In this document: positions 51,653 to 62,552 of the stretch, piece after piece
Layout: every line of letters starts with the position of its first letter
Position numbering within the stretch: the first letter of the stretch is position 1
Assembly (NCBI GenBank): GCA_048262455.1
Contig: JBLXFD010000012.1
Coordinates: 1-64,000, forward strand
Source of the DNA: Psychromarinibacter sp048262455
GTDB lineage: Bacteria > Pseudomonadota > Alphaproteobacteria > Rhodobacterales > Rhodobacteraceae
DNA: 64,000 bases
Direction: 5' to 3'
Program-made: the position numbers and the translations under genes
Notes under the pieces: model-generated
Seen by the model: only the letters and a program-made list of their open reading frames with translations
Database searches by the model: none
Told to the model about the DNA's origin: nothing

Positions 51653-52738
51653 ATGGCACAGGTGAAGGCGGCGGTCTGTCGCGCGTTCGGGGCGCCGCTG
51701 GAGATCGAGACTGTGACGCTGGCCGCCCCGCAGGCGGGCGAGGTCGAGGTGAAGATCGCCGCCTGCGCGATCTGCCATTCCGACATCTCCATGGCCGAGG
51801 GCGGCTGGGGCGGCACGCTGCCGGCGGTCTACGGCCACGAGGCGGCAGGCCACGTGACGGCGCTGGGCGCGGGGGTGTCGGGCTTCGCGGTGGGGGACAC
51901 GGTGCTGGTGACGCTGATGCGCGCCTGCGGCGGCTGCCTGTCCTGCACCACCGGCCACCCGGCCACCTGCCGCGCCGCGCACGAGGTGCTGGCGCATCCG
52001 CTGTCGGGCGCCGACGGGACGGCCTACGAGCAGGGCCTGCGCACCGGCGCCTTCGCCGAGAAGGTGGTGGTCAAGACCAGCCAGCTGGCGCCGATCCCCA
52101 CCGGCATGCCGCTGGACGCGGCCTCGATCCTCAGCTGCGGGGTGATTACCGGGGTGGGGGCGGTGGTGAACACCGCCGGGCTGCGCGCCGGGCAGAGCGC
52201 GGTGGTGATCGGTGCGGGGGGCGTTGGGCTGAACGCGGTGCAGGGGGCGCGGATCGCCGGGGCGGCGCACGTGATCGCGGTGGACCTGCTGGAGGAGAAG
52301 CTGCAGACCGCCCGCGAATTCGGCGCCACCGGCGGCGTGGCGGCGGGCGTGGACCGTCCCTGGGACCGGGTGCGCGAGATCATCGGCGGCGGCGCCGACC
52401 ACGTCTTCGTCGCCACCGGCGCCATCGCCGCCTTCCACGACGCGCCGCGCTACCTGGCGCCGCATGGCAAGATGACCATCGTCGGCCTGCCGCACGCGGG
52501 CGAGCGGTCGCAGTACGACCCCTGCGCGGTGGGGGTCACGGCGCAGCAGATCGCCGGCTCGAAGATGGGCGACGTGGTGCTGGCGCGGGACATTCCCTGG
52601 CTGGTGACGCTCTACAGGCAGGGGCGGCTGAAGCTGGACGAGCTGATCAGCAACCGCTGGCCGTTGGAGCGGATCAACGAGGCCATCGCCGACACCCGCT
52701 CGGGTGCGGCGCGGCGCAACGTGATCGTCTTCGACTGA
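51653..52738 (+). CDS. Zinc-binding alcohol dehydrogenase
   Basis: The 361-residue medium-chain dehydrogenase has catalytic-zinc ligands in CAICHSDI (Cys38 area) and YGHEAAGHV, structural-zinc cysteines in ACGGCLSCTTGHPATC (three Cys visible and a fourth Cys nearby) and the Rossmann motif VIGAGGVGLNAVQGARIAGA. It probably oxidises a sugar alcohol or aldehyde-forming alcohol. GGAGGGAGCAGG precedes ATG 51653. It overlaps the enolase-superfamily gene by one base, suggesting one sugar-acid pathway. Confidence 0.92.
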   Translation: MAQVKAAVCRAFGAPLEIETVTLAAPQAGEVEVKIAACAICHSDISMAEGGWGGTLPAVYGHEAAGHVTALGAGVSGFAVGDTVLVTLMRACGGCLSCTTGHPATCRAAHEVLAHPLSGADGTAYEQGLRTGAFAEKVVVKTSQLAPIPTGMPLDAASILSCGVITGVGAVVNTAGLRAGQSAVVIGAGGVGLNAVQGARIAGAAHVIAVDLLEEKLQTAREFGATGGVAAGVDRPWDRVREIIGGGADHVFVATGAIAAFHDAPRYLAPHGKMTIVGLPHAGERSQYDPCAVGVTAQQIAGSKMGDVVLARDIPWLVTLYRQGRLKLDELISNRWPLERINEAIADTRSGAARRNVIVFD

Positions 52739-53973
52739 TGCGGCTGGCCGATCTCGACATCATCGTCACCGCGCCGCCGGCCCCCGGCTGGGGCGGGCGC
52801 TACTGGATCCTGGTCAAGCTGACCACCGACGACGGCATCACCGGCTGGGGCGAATGCTACGCCGCCTCGGTGGGCCCCCAGGCCATGCGCGCGGTGATCC
52901 GCGACGTCTTCGCCCGGCACATGGAGGGCGAGAGCCCCGAGAACATCGAGTGGATGTACCGCAAGGTCTATTCCTCCGGCTTCACCCAGAGGCCGGACCT
53001 GACGGTGATGGGGGCGTTCTCGGGGCTGGAGATCGCCTGCTGGGACATCCTCGGCAAGGCCCGCGGCCGCCCGGTCTGGGCGCTGCTGGGCGGGCGGGTG
53101 AACCGGCGGGTGCGGGCCTACAGCTACCTCTACCCGCTGAAGCACCACGCGCTGCCGGGCTTCTGGACCGATCCCGCGGCGGCGGCGGAGGCGGCGCTGG
53201 CACTGGTGGAGCGCGGCTATACCGCGGTGAAGTTCGACCCCGCCGGCCCCTATACCGTGCGCGGCGGGCACCAGCCGGCAATGACCGACATCACCACCTC
53301 GGTGGCCTTCTGCCGGCAGATCCGCGAGGCGGTGGGCGACCGCGCCGACCTGCTGTTCGGCACCCACGGGCAGTTCACCACCGCCGGGGCGATCCGGCTG
53401 GGTCACGCGATCGAGCCATACGCGCCCCTCTGGTACGAGGAACCGGTGCCGCCCGACAACCCGCTGGAATTCGCCGAGGTGGCCCGCGCCCTGCGCATCC
53501 CCGTCGCCACCGGCGAGCGGCTGTCGACCCGGGCCGAGTTCGCCACCCTGCTGCGCACCGGCGGCGCGGCGATCCTGCAACCGGCGCTGGGCCGCGCGGG
53601 CGGGATCTGGGAGGCGCGCAAGCTGGCGGCCATGGCCGAGGCCTTCAACGTGCAGATCGCCCCGCATCTCTATGCCGGGCCGGTGGAATGGGCCGCGAAC
53701 GTGCAGCTGGCGGCGGCGATCCCGAACCTGCTGATGGCCGAGACCATCGAAAGCGCCTACCACCGCGACCTGATCGGCGGCGCGCTGCGGGTGGAGCAGG
53801 GGTATATCGCCGTGCCCGAGGCGCCCGGCCTGGGGATCGAGGTGGACGAGGCGCTGGCGCGGGCCAATCCTTATACGGGGGGCGGGCTGCACCTGGAGAT
53901 GCAGCAGGATCCTTGCGATTACCACGGGGGGAACCAGTTCGGCGGCGGTGCGCCGGTGGGGAAAGAGGAGTAG
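52738..53973 (+). CDS. Mandelate racemase/muconate lactonizing-type enzyme (sugar-acid dehydratase-like)
   Basis: The 411-residue enolase-superfamily protein has the MR-subgroup plan: AVKFDPAGPY with a Lys, LWYEEPVPPDNP and VATGERLSTRAEF for metal-binding acidic residues, and IAPHLYAGPVEW for catalytic His. The first metal ligand, normally Asp in a DxHG motif of mannonate/galactonate dehydratases, reads GTHGQF here, so the ligand set differs. It is likely to dehydrate a sugar acid; the substrate is unassigned. It is coupled to the alcohol dehydrogenase. Confidence 0.8.
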   Translation: MRLADLDIIVTAPPAPGWGGRYWILVKLTTDDGITGWGECYAASVGPQAMRAVIRDVFARHMEGESPENIEWMYRKVYSSGFTQRPDLTVMGAFSGLEIACWDILGKARGRPVWALLGGRVNRRVRAYSYLYPLKHHALPGFWTDPAAAAEAALALVERGYTAVKFDPAGPYTVRGGHQPAMTDITTSVAFCRQIREAVGDRADLLFGTHGQFTTAGAIRLGHAIEPYAPLWYEEPVPPDNPLEFAEVARALRIPVATGERLSTRAEFATLLRTGGAAILQPALGRAGGIWEARKLAAMAEAFNVQIAPHLYAGPVEWAANVQLAAAIPNLLMAETIESAYHRDLIGGALRVEQGYIAVPEAPGLGIEVDEALARANPYTGGGLHLEMQQDPCDYHGGNQFGGGAPVGKEE

Positions 53974-53995
53974 GCGGGTGGCCTTGCGTTTGGCA

Positions 53996-54225
53996 TGGCG
54001 GGGTGAACCCCGCCCTACGGCTTCGGGCAGTGATCAGCGCGAGCCGGGTCAGCGCCTGCCTGCGGGATGGCGCTGCGTCGGTGCGGCGCGCTTTATGCCC
54101 GCCAAGTCCCTCCCATGCCCGGGCTTCGCGCGGCGTCACCCGAAGCGCCAGCCCGGGGAGCGGGCAGGCGCTGGCCCGGCGGCTTCGCCGCTGTTCGGGC
54201 CGTCAGGGAAGGGGCCCCGGGAACC
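53996..54225. repeat. Dispersed 214-bp family repeat, copy C (composite)
   Basis: After the enolase-superfamily gene, the hairpin GGCGGGGTGAACCCCGCC is followed by blocks seen in copy A: GCCTGCCTGCGGGATGGCGC, the GCGCTTTAT core (54088-54096) and AGCGCCAGCCCGGGGAGCGG with GGCAGGCGCTGGCC. The head and tail are in opposite family orientations, so it is a composite. It occupies most of the 390-base gap up to the aldehyde dehydrogenase, along with an orphan terminator. Confidence 0.75.
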
Positions 54226-54305
54226 GCGCCGCAATTTCGCCGCAATTCCTGACTACCCTGGTGAAGCGATATGAGAACCAACCATTTTTTCCTCCCTGAC
54301 TGGAC

Positions 54306-54339
54306 AGGCCGCATCCTCTACTAGGTGCGGCCTCTTTTT
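54306..54339 (+). terminator. Orphan rho-independent terminator, possible sRNA end
   Basis: AGGCCGCA (54306-54313) and TGCGGCCT (54326-54333) form an 8-bp stem with a 12-base loop and CTTTTTC follows. It points in the plus direction, but the nearest plus-strand gene ends 330 bases before it. It could terminate read-through from the dehydrogenase-enolase operon or mark a small RNA that starts in 54225-54290. Confidence 0.6.
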
Positions 54340-54363
54340 CTGCCAGCCCTCGGGATAAGGCAC

Positions 54364-56712
<2,349 letters not shown>

Positions 56713-56744
56713 GCGGACCTACCGGGGAATTGAGAGAGAAGCCG

Positions 56745-56905
56745 GGCAGCGCCTGCCCGTGGGATGGCGCCGCGACGTCAGAGCTGGGCGCTTTATGGTG
56801 CCAGATCCGCCGGAGGCTTGTTCAGGGGGCACCGGTGACAAAGCGCCAGCCCGCCGGGACGGGCAGGCGCTGGCCGGCGGCCCTGCGGGCCTTGATTCCG
56901 GCCGA
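56745..56905. repeat. Dispersed 214-bp family repeat, copy D
   Basis: This is a short copy between the ALDH16 and deoC genes. GCGCCTGCCCGTGGGATGGC, GCGCTTTAT core (56788-56796), CAGCGCCAGCCCGCCGGGAC analogue and GACGGGCAGGCGCTGGCC are present; the terminal GGCGGGGTGAACCCCGCC hairpin is missing. Same orientation as copy A. Confidence 0.75.
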
Positions 56906-56920
56906 ACCGGGACCCAGCCC

Positions 56921-57919
56921 TCACCCCATCCCATGCCGGTGCCCCGCCGAATACTGCCCGGTCACGTGATGCTCCAGCTGCCGCTCGATGTCGCCCAGCA
57001 GCGAGGAGGCGCCGAAGCGGAACAGGTCGGGCTGCATCCAGCGCACCCCCAGCTCGTCGCGCAGCAGCGCCAGGTAGACCAGCGCGTCCTTGGCCTTGGA
57101 AATCCCTCCGGCGGGCTTGTACCCGATCCGGTAGCCGGTGCGGTCGAAGTAGTCCCGCAGCGCGCGGATCATCACCAGGCTCACCGGCAGCGTGGCGTTC
57201 ACGCTTTCCTTGCCGGTGGAGGTCTTGATGAAGTCGGCACCGGCCATCATGCAGACCATGCTGGCGCGGGCGACGTTGCGCAGGCTGCCCAGCTCGCCGG
57301 TGGCGAGGATCGCCTTGACGTGGGCGGGCCCGCAGGCCTCGCGGAAGGCGCGCATCTCGTCGTAGAGCGCCTGCCAGTCGCCGGTCAGCACGTGCCGGCG
57401 GGAAATCACGATGTCGATCTCGCGGGCGCCGGCGCGCACGCTCTCTTCGATCTCGGCCACCCGCAGCCGGAACGGCGACAGGCCGGCGGGAAAGCCGGTG
57501 GAGACGGCGGCGACGGGGATGCCCGTGCCCTCCAGCGCGGCAACGGCGGTCTCGACCATCTCGTGGTAGACGCAGACGGCGCCGGTGGTGATCGGCCCCA
57601 TCCCCAGCGCCTTCAGGATATCCGCGCGCACCGGCTGGCGCGCCTTGGCGCAAAGGCGGCGGACCCGGCCGGGGGTGTCGTCGCCCGACAGCGTGGTCAG
57701 GTCGATCAGCGTCACCGCCTTCAGCAGCCATGCCGCCTGGTAGTCCTTCTTGACCGAGCGGCGGCCGGGCAGCGTGGCCGCCCGGCGCTCGATCGCCGAG
57801 GTATTGGCACGGGCCGACAGCACCCAGTCGAGGTCCAGCTCCATCCCCGGGTTGCGGGCCTCGTGCACCTGCGGCAGCTGGGCCTCGCCGGCCTGCTGGC
57901 GGATCCTGGTCTGTTCCAC
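56921..57919 (-). CDS. deoC: Deoxyribose-phosphate aldolase
   Basis: The 332-residue class I aldolase splits deoxyribose 5-phosphate to glyceraldehyde 3-phosphate and acetaldehyde. The Schiff-base Lys is in GADFIKTSTGKESVNATLP, with the proton-relay Lys in YKPAGGISKAKDALV. It has about 70 extra residues at the N-terminus compared with small bacterial DeoC, as in alphaproteobacterial types. The start is GTG 57919, with GGAGCGGCG close before it. It is upstream of ALDH16 on the same strand. Confidence 0.93.
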   Translation of the reverse strand: MEQTRIRQQAGEAQLPQVHEARNPGMELDLDWVLSARANTSAIERRAATLPGRRSVKKDYQAAWLLKAVTLIDLTTLSGDDTPGRVRRLCAKARQPVRADILKALGMGPITTGAVCVYHEMVETAVAALEGTGIPVAAVSTGFPAGLSPFRLRVAEIEESVRAGAREIDIVISRRHVLTGDWQALYDEMRAFREACGPAHVKAILATGELGSLRNVARASMVCMMAGADFIKTSTGKESVNATLPVSLVMIRALRDYFDRTGYRIGYKPAGGISKAKDALVYLALLRDELGVRWMQPDLFRFGASSLLGDIERQLEHHVTGQYSAGHRHGMG

Positions 57920-58063
57920 CGCCGCTCCTTCGTATCCGTTGTGGCGCGGGGCAGGGTGGCATGGCCCCCGCACCTTGGCAAGCCGGACGCCGGGGCAGCG
58001 CCCGCGCGCCGGGACGCACACGGGACCCGCCGGGCAGAGCGCCACGGCAATTCGCGCCCCGCT

Positions 58064-58092
58064 CCCTTGCAGCCCCTTCCGGGCGTCACTAA
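58064..58092 (+). promoter_or_regulatory. Possible heat-shock (RpoH) promoter for clpP
   Basis: CCCTTG (58064-58069) and CACTAA (58087-58092) are separated by 17 bases, close to alphaproteobacterial RpoH promoter spacing and sequence. It lies 56 bases before the clpP start. The match to the -10 part is only partial. Confidence 0.35.
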
Positions 58093-58147
58093 GACTCTGT
58101 TCACACCTTGCCGGGTAGACCGGTGACCGAAGCGAGGCAGGCAGAGC

Positions 58148-58783
58148 ATGGACCCGATCGACCAGTACAAGAACTTCACGAGCAATCTCGTGCCGATGGT
58201 GGTCGAGCAGACCAGCCGGGGCGAACGCGCCTACGACATTTTCTCGCGCCTGCTGAAGGAGCGGATCATCTTCGTGCAGGGCCCGATCCACGACGGCATG
58301 TCGTCGCTGATCGTCGCGCAGCTGCTGTTCCTTGAATCGGAGAACCCGAAAAAGGAAATCTCGATGTACATCAACAGCCCGGGCGGGGTCGTGACCTCCG
58401 GGCTGTCGATCTACGACACCATGCAGTACGTGCGCCCGCCGGTCTCGACCCTGATCGTGGGGCAGGCGGCCTCGATGGGCTCGCTGCTGGCCTGTTCCGG
58501 CGCGCCGGGCATGCGCTTCGCGCTGCCCAACAGCCGCATCATGGTGCACCAGCCCTCGGGCGGCTACCAGGGCCAGGCCACCGACATCCTGATCCACGCC
58601 GAAGAGACCCAGAAGCTGAAGAAGCGCCTGAACGAGATCTACGCGAAACATTCCGGCCAGCCGGTCGAGGCGGTTGAAGCGGCGCTGGAGCGTGACCATT
58701 TCATGTCGCCGGAGGAGGCGCTGGAATGGGGTCACCTGGACGAGATCGTCGAGAGCCGGGCGAAACCGGCCGAGGATGCGTAG
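58148..58783 (+). CDS. clpP: ATP-dependent Clp protease proteolytic subunit
   Basis: The 211-residue serine protease forms the tetradecameric barrel that degrades proteins fed by ClpX or ClpA. The triad is complete: Ser109 in VGQAASMGSLL, His134 in MVHQPSGGYQGQ and Asp183 in ERDHFMSPEEAL. It is of normal length with the short N-terminal propeptide. AGGCAGGCAGAGC precedes ATG 58148. clpX follows 189 bases downstream on the same strand. Confidence 0.98.
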   Translation: MDPIDQYKNFTSNLVPMVVEQTSRGERAYDIFSRLLKERIIFVQGPIHDGMSSLIVAQLLFLESENPKKEISMYINSPGGVVTSGLSIYDTMQYVRPPVSTLIVGQAASMGSLLACSGAPGMRFALPNSRIMVHQPSGGYQGQATDILIHAEETQKLKKRLNEIYAKHSGQPVEAVEAALERDHFMSPEEALEWGHLDEIVESRAKPAEDA

Positions 58784-58792
58784 CGCAGGCAA

Positions 58793-58812
58793 GAAGGGCC
58801 GTGCGGCCCTTC
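58793..58812 (+). terminator. Hairpin after clpP
   Basis: GAAGGGCC (58793-58800) and GGCCCTTC (58805-58812) form an 8-bp stem with a four-base loop, 10 bases after the clpP stop. There is no T-run, so it may be an attenuator or an mRNA-stabilising hairpin between clpP and clpX. Confidence 0.55.
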
Positions 58813-58972
58813 CGGGCCGGCGCGGTTTCGTGAACGCGGGGCGTCGCCCCGTGGGCAAATAGGCGTTGTACCCCCGGGGCCACTGTCCTAGGCTTCACGG
58901 GATGGCAACATTCAGGCAGCCGGATGCGGCACGAGACGGCGCGGCGGGGCCATCGGGCTTTGAGGTTTAGAC

Positions 58973-60244
58973 ATGGCGAATAATTCAGGCGGTGACAGCA
59001 AGAACACCCTCTACTGCTCCTTCTGCGGGAAGAGCCAGCACGAGGTGCGCAAGCTGATCGCAGGCCCGACCGTGTTCATCTGCGACGAATGCGTCGAGTT
59101 GTGCATGGACATCATCCGCGAAGAGACGAAGTCCTCGGCGCTGAAATCCTCCGACGGCGTGCCCACGCCGAAGGAGATCTGCGAGGTCCTCGACGACTAC
59201 GTGATCGGCCAGATGCACGCCAAGCGGGTGCTCTCGGTCGCCGTGCACAACCACTACAAGCGCCTGAACCACGCCGGCAAGGCCGGCGGCGACATCGAGC
59301 TGGCGAAGTCCAACATCCTGCTGATCGGCCCCACCGGCTGCGGCAAGACGCTGCTGGCGCAGACGCTGGCGCGCATCCTCGACGTGCCCTTTACCATGGC
59401 AGACGCCACCACGCTGACCGAGGCGGGCTATGTCGGCGAGGATGTCGAGAACATCATCCTGAAGCTGCTGCAGGCCAGCGAGTACAACGTCGAGCGGGCG
59501 CAGCGCGGCATCGTCTACATCGACGAGGTCGACAAGATCACCCGCAAGTCCGACAATCCCTCGATCACCCGCGACGTCAGCGGCGAGGGCGTGCAGCAGG
59601 CGCTGCTGAAGATCATGGAAGGCACCGTGGCCTCCGTGCCGCCGCAGGGCGGGCGCAAGCATCCGCAGCAGGAATTCCTGCAGGTGGACACGACCAACAT
59701 CCTGTTCATCTGCGGCGGCGCCTTTGCCGGGCTGGAAAAGATCATCGCCCAGCGCGGGCGCGGCTCTGCCATGGGCTTCGGTGCCGACGTGAAGGACGAG
59801 GAAAGCCGCTCGGTGGGCGAGATGTTCTCCGTGCTGGAGCCGGAGGACCTGCTGAAGTTCGGCCTGATCCCCGAGTTCGTCGGTCGCCTGCCGGTTATCG
59901 CCACGCTGGAGGACCTGGACGAGGAGGCGCTGGTCACGATCCTGACCGCGCCGAAGAACGCCCTGGTCAAGCAGTACCAGCGGCTGTTCGAGTTGGAGGA
60001 TACCCAGTTGACCTTTACCGACGACGCTCTGAAGGCGATCTCCAAGCGGGCGATTGAGCGGAAGACCGGCGCCCGGGGCCTGCGGTCGATCATGGAGGAC
60101 ATCCTGCTGGACACGATGTTCGACCTGCCGGGTATGGACGGGGTCGAAGAAGTGGTGGTGAACGAGGAGGCCGTGACCTCCGACGCGGCGCCGCTGATGA
60201 TCTACTCGGAGACCTCGAAGAAGGACAGCGCCAGCGCCGGCTGA
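58973..60244 (+). CDS. clpX: ATP-dependent Clp protease ATPase subunit
   Basis: The 423-residue AAA+ unfoldase has an N-terminal zinc-binding domain (CSFCGKSQHEVRKL and ICDECVELC), Walker A GPTGCGKTLLAQ, Walker B IVYIDEVDKI, the pore loop GYVGEDVEN and sensor 2 GARGLRSIMEDILL. It unfolds tagged substrates and passes them to ClpP. It is of standard length. Start ATG 58973. A long array of repeats follows the stop. Confidence 0.98.
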   Translation: MANNSGGDSKNTLYCSFCGKSQHEVRKLIAGPTVFICDECVELCMDIIREETKSSALKSSDGVPTPKEICEVLDDYVIGQMHAKRVLSVAVHNHYKRLNHAGKAGGDIELAKSNILLIGPTGCGKTLLAQTLARILDVPFTMADATTLTEAGYVGEDVENIILKLLQASEYNVERAQRGIVYIDEVDKITRKSDNPSITRDVSGEGVQQALLKIMEGTVASVPPQGGRKHPQQEFLQVDTTNILFICGGAFAGLEKIIAQRGRGSAMGFGADVKDEESRSVGEMFSVLEPEDLLKFGLIPEFVGRLPVIATLEDLDEEALVTILTAPKNALVKQYQRLFELEDTQLTFTDDALKAISKRAIERKTGARGLRSIMEDILLDTMFDLPGMDGVEEVVVNEEAVTSDAAPLMIYSETSKKDSASAG

Positions 60245-60270
60245 GGCGGGCGCGGGTCGGGTTGTGCGGG

Positions 60271-60930
60271 GGCGGGGTAAACCCCGCCCTACTTCTTATG
60301 GCGAAGTATGCGCTGATGCGCCCCGGACAAGCCGAAGGCGCGGGGCGAGCGCCTGCCCGTCCCGGCGGGCTGGCGCCGTGTCGTCCGCAGGGCGACGCTA
60401 ATTCAGTGCGCGGATTCGGCGAAGATAAAGCGACCATGCCGTAGGTTGGAGGCGCCATCGCACGGGCAGGCTTGCGTTGCGCCATGGCGGGGTGAACCCC
60501 GCCCTACCTCTCCTTATGTACGAGGCGCTGATGCGCCCCGAGCAAGCCGAAGGCGCGGGGCGAGCGCCTGCCCGTCCCGGCGGGCTGGCGCTGTGTCATC
60601 CTCGTGCAACGTTCATTCTGCGCGCGGGTGTGGCTGCGATAAAGTGCCCATGCCAGCCGTCGGCAGCGCCATCCCACGGGCAGGCTGGCGTTGCGCCGTG
60701 GCGGGGTGAACCCCGCCCTATTTTTACATACGAACGACGCGCTGATGCGCCCCGGACAAGCCGAAGGCGCTGGGCGAGCGCCTGCCCGTTCCGGCGGGCT
60801 GGCGCTGTGTCACCCGCAGGGAAAGGCTCATTCTTAGCGCGGACTTGGCTGGGATTAAGCGCCCAAGCCAGAGGGAGGCAGCGCCACCCCACGGGGAGGC
60901 TCACGTCGCGCAATGGCCGGGCGAACCCAC
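60271..60930. repeat. 214/215-bp tandem repeat array, three units
   Basis: Units start GGCGGGGTRAACCCCGCC at 60271, 60486 and 60700, giving steps of 215 and 214. Each unit holds an 8-bp hairpin at its head, a second hairpin AGCGCCTGCCCG / CGGGCTGGCGCY about 77 bases in, and the ATAAAGYG core (60425, 60639; mutated at 60854). The third unit ends with a degenerate copy of the head. It fills 680 of 779 bases between clpX and the complex I gene. Single copies of the same family occur at 43045, 45060, 53996 and 56745. Confidence 0.88.
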
Positions 60931-61023
60931 ACCACAGCCCCCAGAACACAGCCTCCGCCCACCCCCACTGGACCTGCGCCGCCACTTGCGCCATATGGGG
61001 GACGACGAAGACCGGAGGGATCC

Positions 61024-61407
61024 ATGGGCCTATTCAACACGCTGCTGCGCGCCGCGACCTGGTGGAACGGGCAGACGCTGAACACCCAGTTCTGGACCTG
61101 GCGCAAGGGCGTCAAGGTGGGCGAGGACGAGGCCGGGAACCTGTTCTACACCACCCGCGACGGCAAGCGGCGCTGGGTGATCTTCAACGGCGAGGCCGAG
61201 GCGAGCCGGGTCAGCCCCGACTGGCACGGCTGGCTGCACCACACCTTCGACGAACTGCCCAGCGAGCGGCCGTTGCCGAAGAAGCCCTGGGGCAAGCCGC
61301 ACGTGGAGAACCTGACCGGCACGCCCATGGCCTACGCACCGCCGGGCTCGATCCGCCGGCCCGATCCTGTGGAGCGGAAGGACTACGAGCCCTGGACGCC
61401 GCAGTAG
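61024..61407 (+). CDS. NADH:ubiquinone oxidoreductase NDUFA12 homologue
   Basis: The 127-residue soluble protein has the conserved LNTQFWTWRKGVKVGEDEAGN, RWVIFNGEAEASRVSPDWHGWLHHTFDELP and YEPWTPQ of the NDUFA12/B17.2 family, an accessory subunit of complex I in alphaproteobacteria and mitochondria. ATG 61024 is inside a longer frame that starts in the repeat; the short start matches family length. It faces a convergent glycolipid-binding-type gene. Confidence 0.92.
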   Translation: MGLFNTLLRAATWWNGQTLNTQFWTWRKGVKVGEDEAGNLFYTTRDGKRRWVIFNGEAEASRVSPDWHGWLHHTFDELPSERPLPKKPWGKPHVENLTGTPMAYAPPGSIRRPDPVERKDYEPWTPQ

Positions 61408-61408
61408 G

Positions 61409-61951
61409 TCAGGCGCGCTCGAACAGGCCCGGGTAATCCGTCAGCAGCCCGGCCTCGTCGGTCGATAGCAATGCCTCGAAATCCCTGTCCGCGGACTGGT
61501 AGCGGAAGCGGCCGGGGCGCAGGCGGGTGTAGATCTGGCCGTCGCGGCGCGGCACCATGGTCTCCATCGGAATATAGACCATGTCGAACCGTTCCGGCCG
61601 CTCGTCGCACCAGGCGATCCGGTTGATCGGCAGGCTGTTGGTGAAGGCCGAGCCCGACAGGTCCAAGTCCAGGCAACCCTCGAGGTCCGGTAAAGCCGCA
61701 CCCGCCGTATCGCTCCAGCCCCCCGCGCCGTCGTGGACCAGCTCCACCCCGGCGCCATCGGTGCGGTGTACCTGCAACCGGCGCACCATCCACTGGGGGT
61801 CCAGCCGCAGCTCGTAATGCGCACCGAACCCTTCGCCGTCGGCGCCGCCGATCAGCACCCCGGTGGCGCGGATGCCGCTGACATCCTCGCGCAGCGTCAG
61901 ATGCTCAGCGCCCGTGCCCTCTGCCGCGCGCCAGCGGAAACTCTCGTGCAT
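61409..61951 (-). CDS. Putative glycolipid-binding domain protein
   Basis: The 180-residue cytosolic protein matches the bacterial Glycolipid_bind family (PF06475 type): GAEHLTLREDVSGIRATGVLIG, ELRLDPQWMVRRLQVHRT and DMVYIPMETMVPRRDGQIY. Function is inferred from fold similarity only. ATG 61951 is preceded by a GGAGG region. It shares one base of spacing with the convergent NDUFA12 stop, and its promoter lies between it and the mlaD-like gene. Confidence 0.75.
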   Translation of the reverse strand: MHESFRWRAAEGTGAEHLTLREDVSGIRATGVLIGGADGEGFGAHYELRLDPQWMVRRLQVHRTDGAGVELVHDGAGGWSDTAGAALPDLEGCLDLDLSGSAFTNSLPINRIAWCDERPERFDMVYIPMETMVPRRDGQIYTRLRPGRFRYQSADRDFEALLSTDEAGLLTDYPGLFERA

Positions 61952-62090
61952 CGCGTCCTCCCGGTCCGGCGGAATTCGGCCACAGGTAGGCCGCGCGCCG
62001 GGGGCGGCAAGGATCGGCGCGGGGCGCAGGCTGGACCTCGGACGGGGCTTCGGCCATACCTGCCGCCGAGTGACAAAGCGGGGACGGGCC

Positions 62091-62552
62091 ATGACGGAAC
62101 GTGCGACAGAGGTACTGGTGGGCGGCGCGGTGCTGGCGGTGGCGGCGGGCTTTCTGCTGTATGCCGGGCAGGTGGCCGGGCTGGCGGGGGGCGCCGGCGG
62201 CAAGGTGAACTACTTCGCCAGCTTCCGCTCCATCGAAGGAGTGTCCACGGGCACCGACGTGCGGCTGGCCGGGGTCAAGGTGGGCACCGTGACCGAGGTG
62301 GCGCTGGACCCGCAGACCTATACCGCCCGCACCGTCCTGTCGGTGGACGAGGGGCTGCTGCTGCCCGAGGACACGCTGGCCTCCATCGCCTCCGAAGGCC
62401 TGCTGGGCGGCAACTACGTCGAGCTGGTGCCGGGCGGTATGCCTGACAACTACGCCCCCGGCGACGAGATCCGCGACACCCAGTCGGCGGTCAGCCTCAT
62501 CACCCTGTTGCTGAAGTTCGTTTCGGGCGGCGGCGAGGAGGCGGCGCAGTGA
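62091..62552 (+). CDS. mlaD: MlaD-like outer-membrane lipid asymmetry protein
   Basis: The 153-residue protein has one N-terminal membrane helix (VLVGGAVLAVAAGFLLYAGQV) and one MCE/MlaD domain (VSTGTDVRLAGVKVGTVTEVALDP, ASEGLLGGNYVELVPGG). MlaD forms the periplasmic hexamer of the phospholipid transport system. The gene stop overlaps the GTG of the DUF2155 gene. In Rhodobacterales it often stands next to aat and accC as here. Confidence 0.93.
   Translation: MTERATEVLVGGAVLAVAAGFLLYAGQVAGLAGGAGGKVNYFASFRSIEGVSTGTDVRLAGVKVGTVTEVALDPQTYTARTVLSVDEGLLLPEDTLASIASEGLLGGNYVELVPGGMPDNYAPGDEIRDTQSAVSLITLLLKFVSGGGEEAAQ

Noticed and set aside
58793..58812. Strong clpP terminator
   Set aside because: The stem is clear but no T-run follows, so it is reported only as a hairpin with possible attenuating effect.
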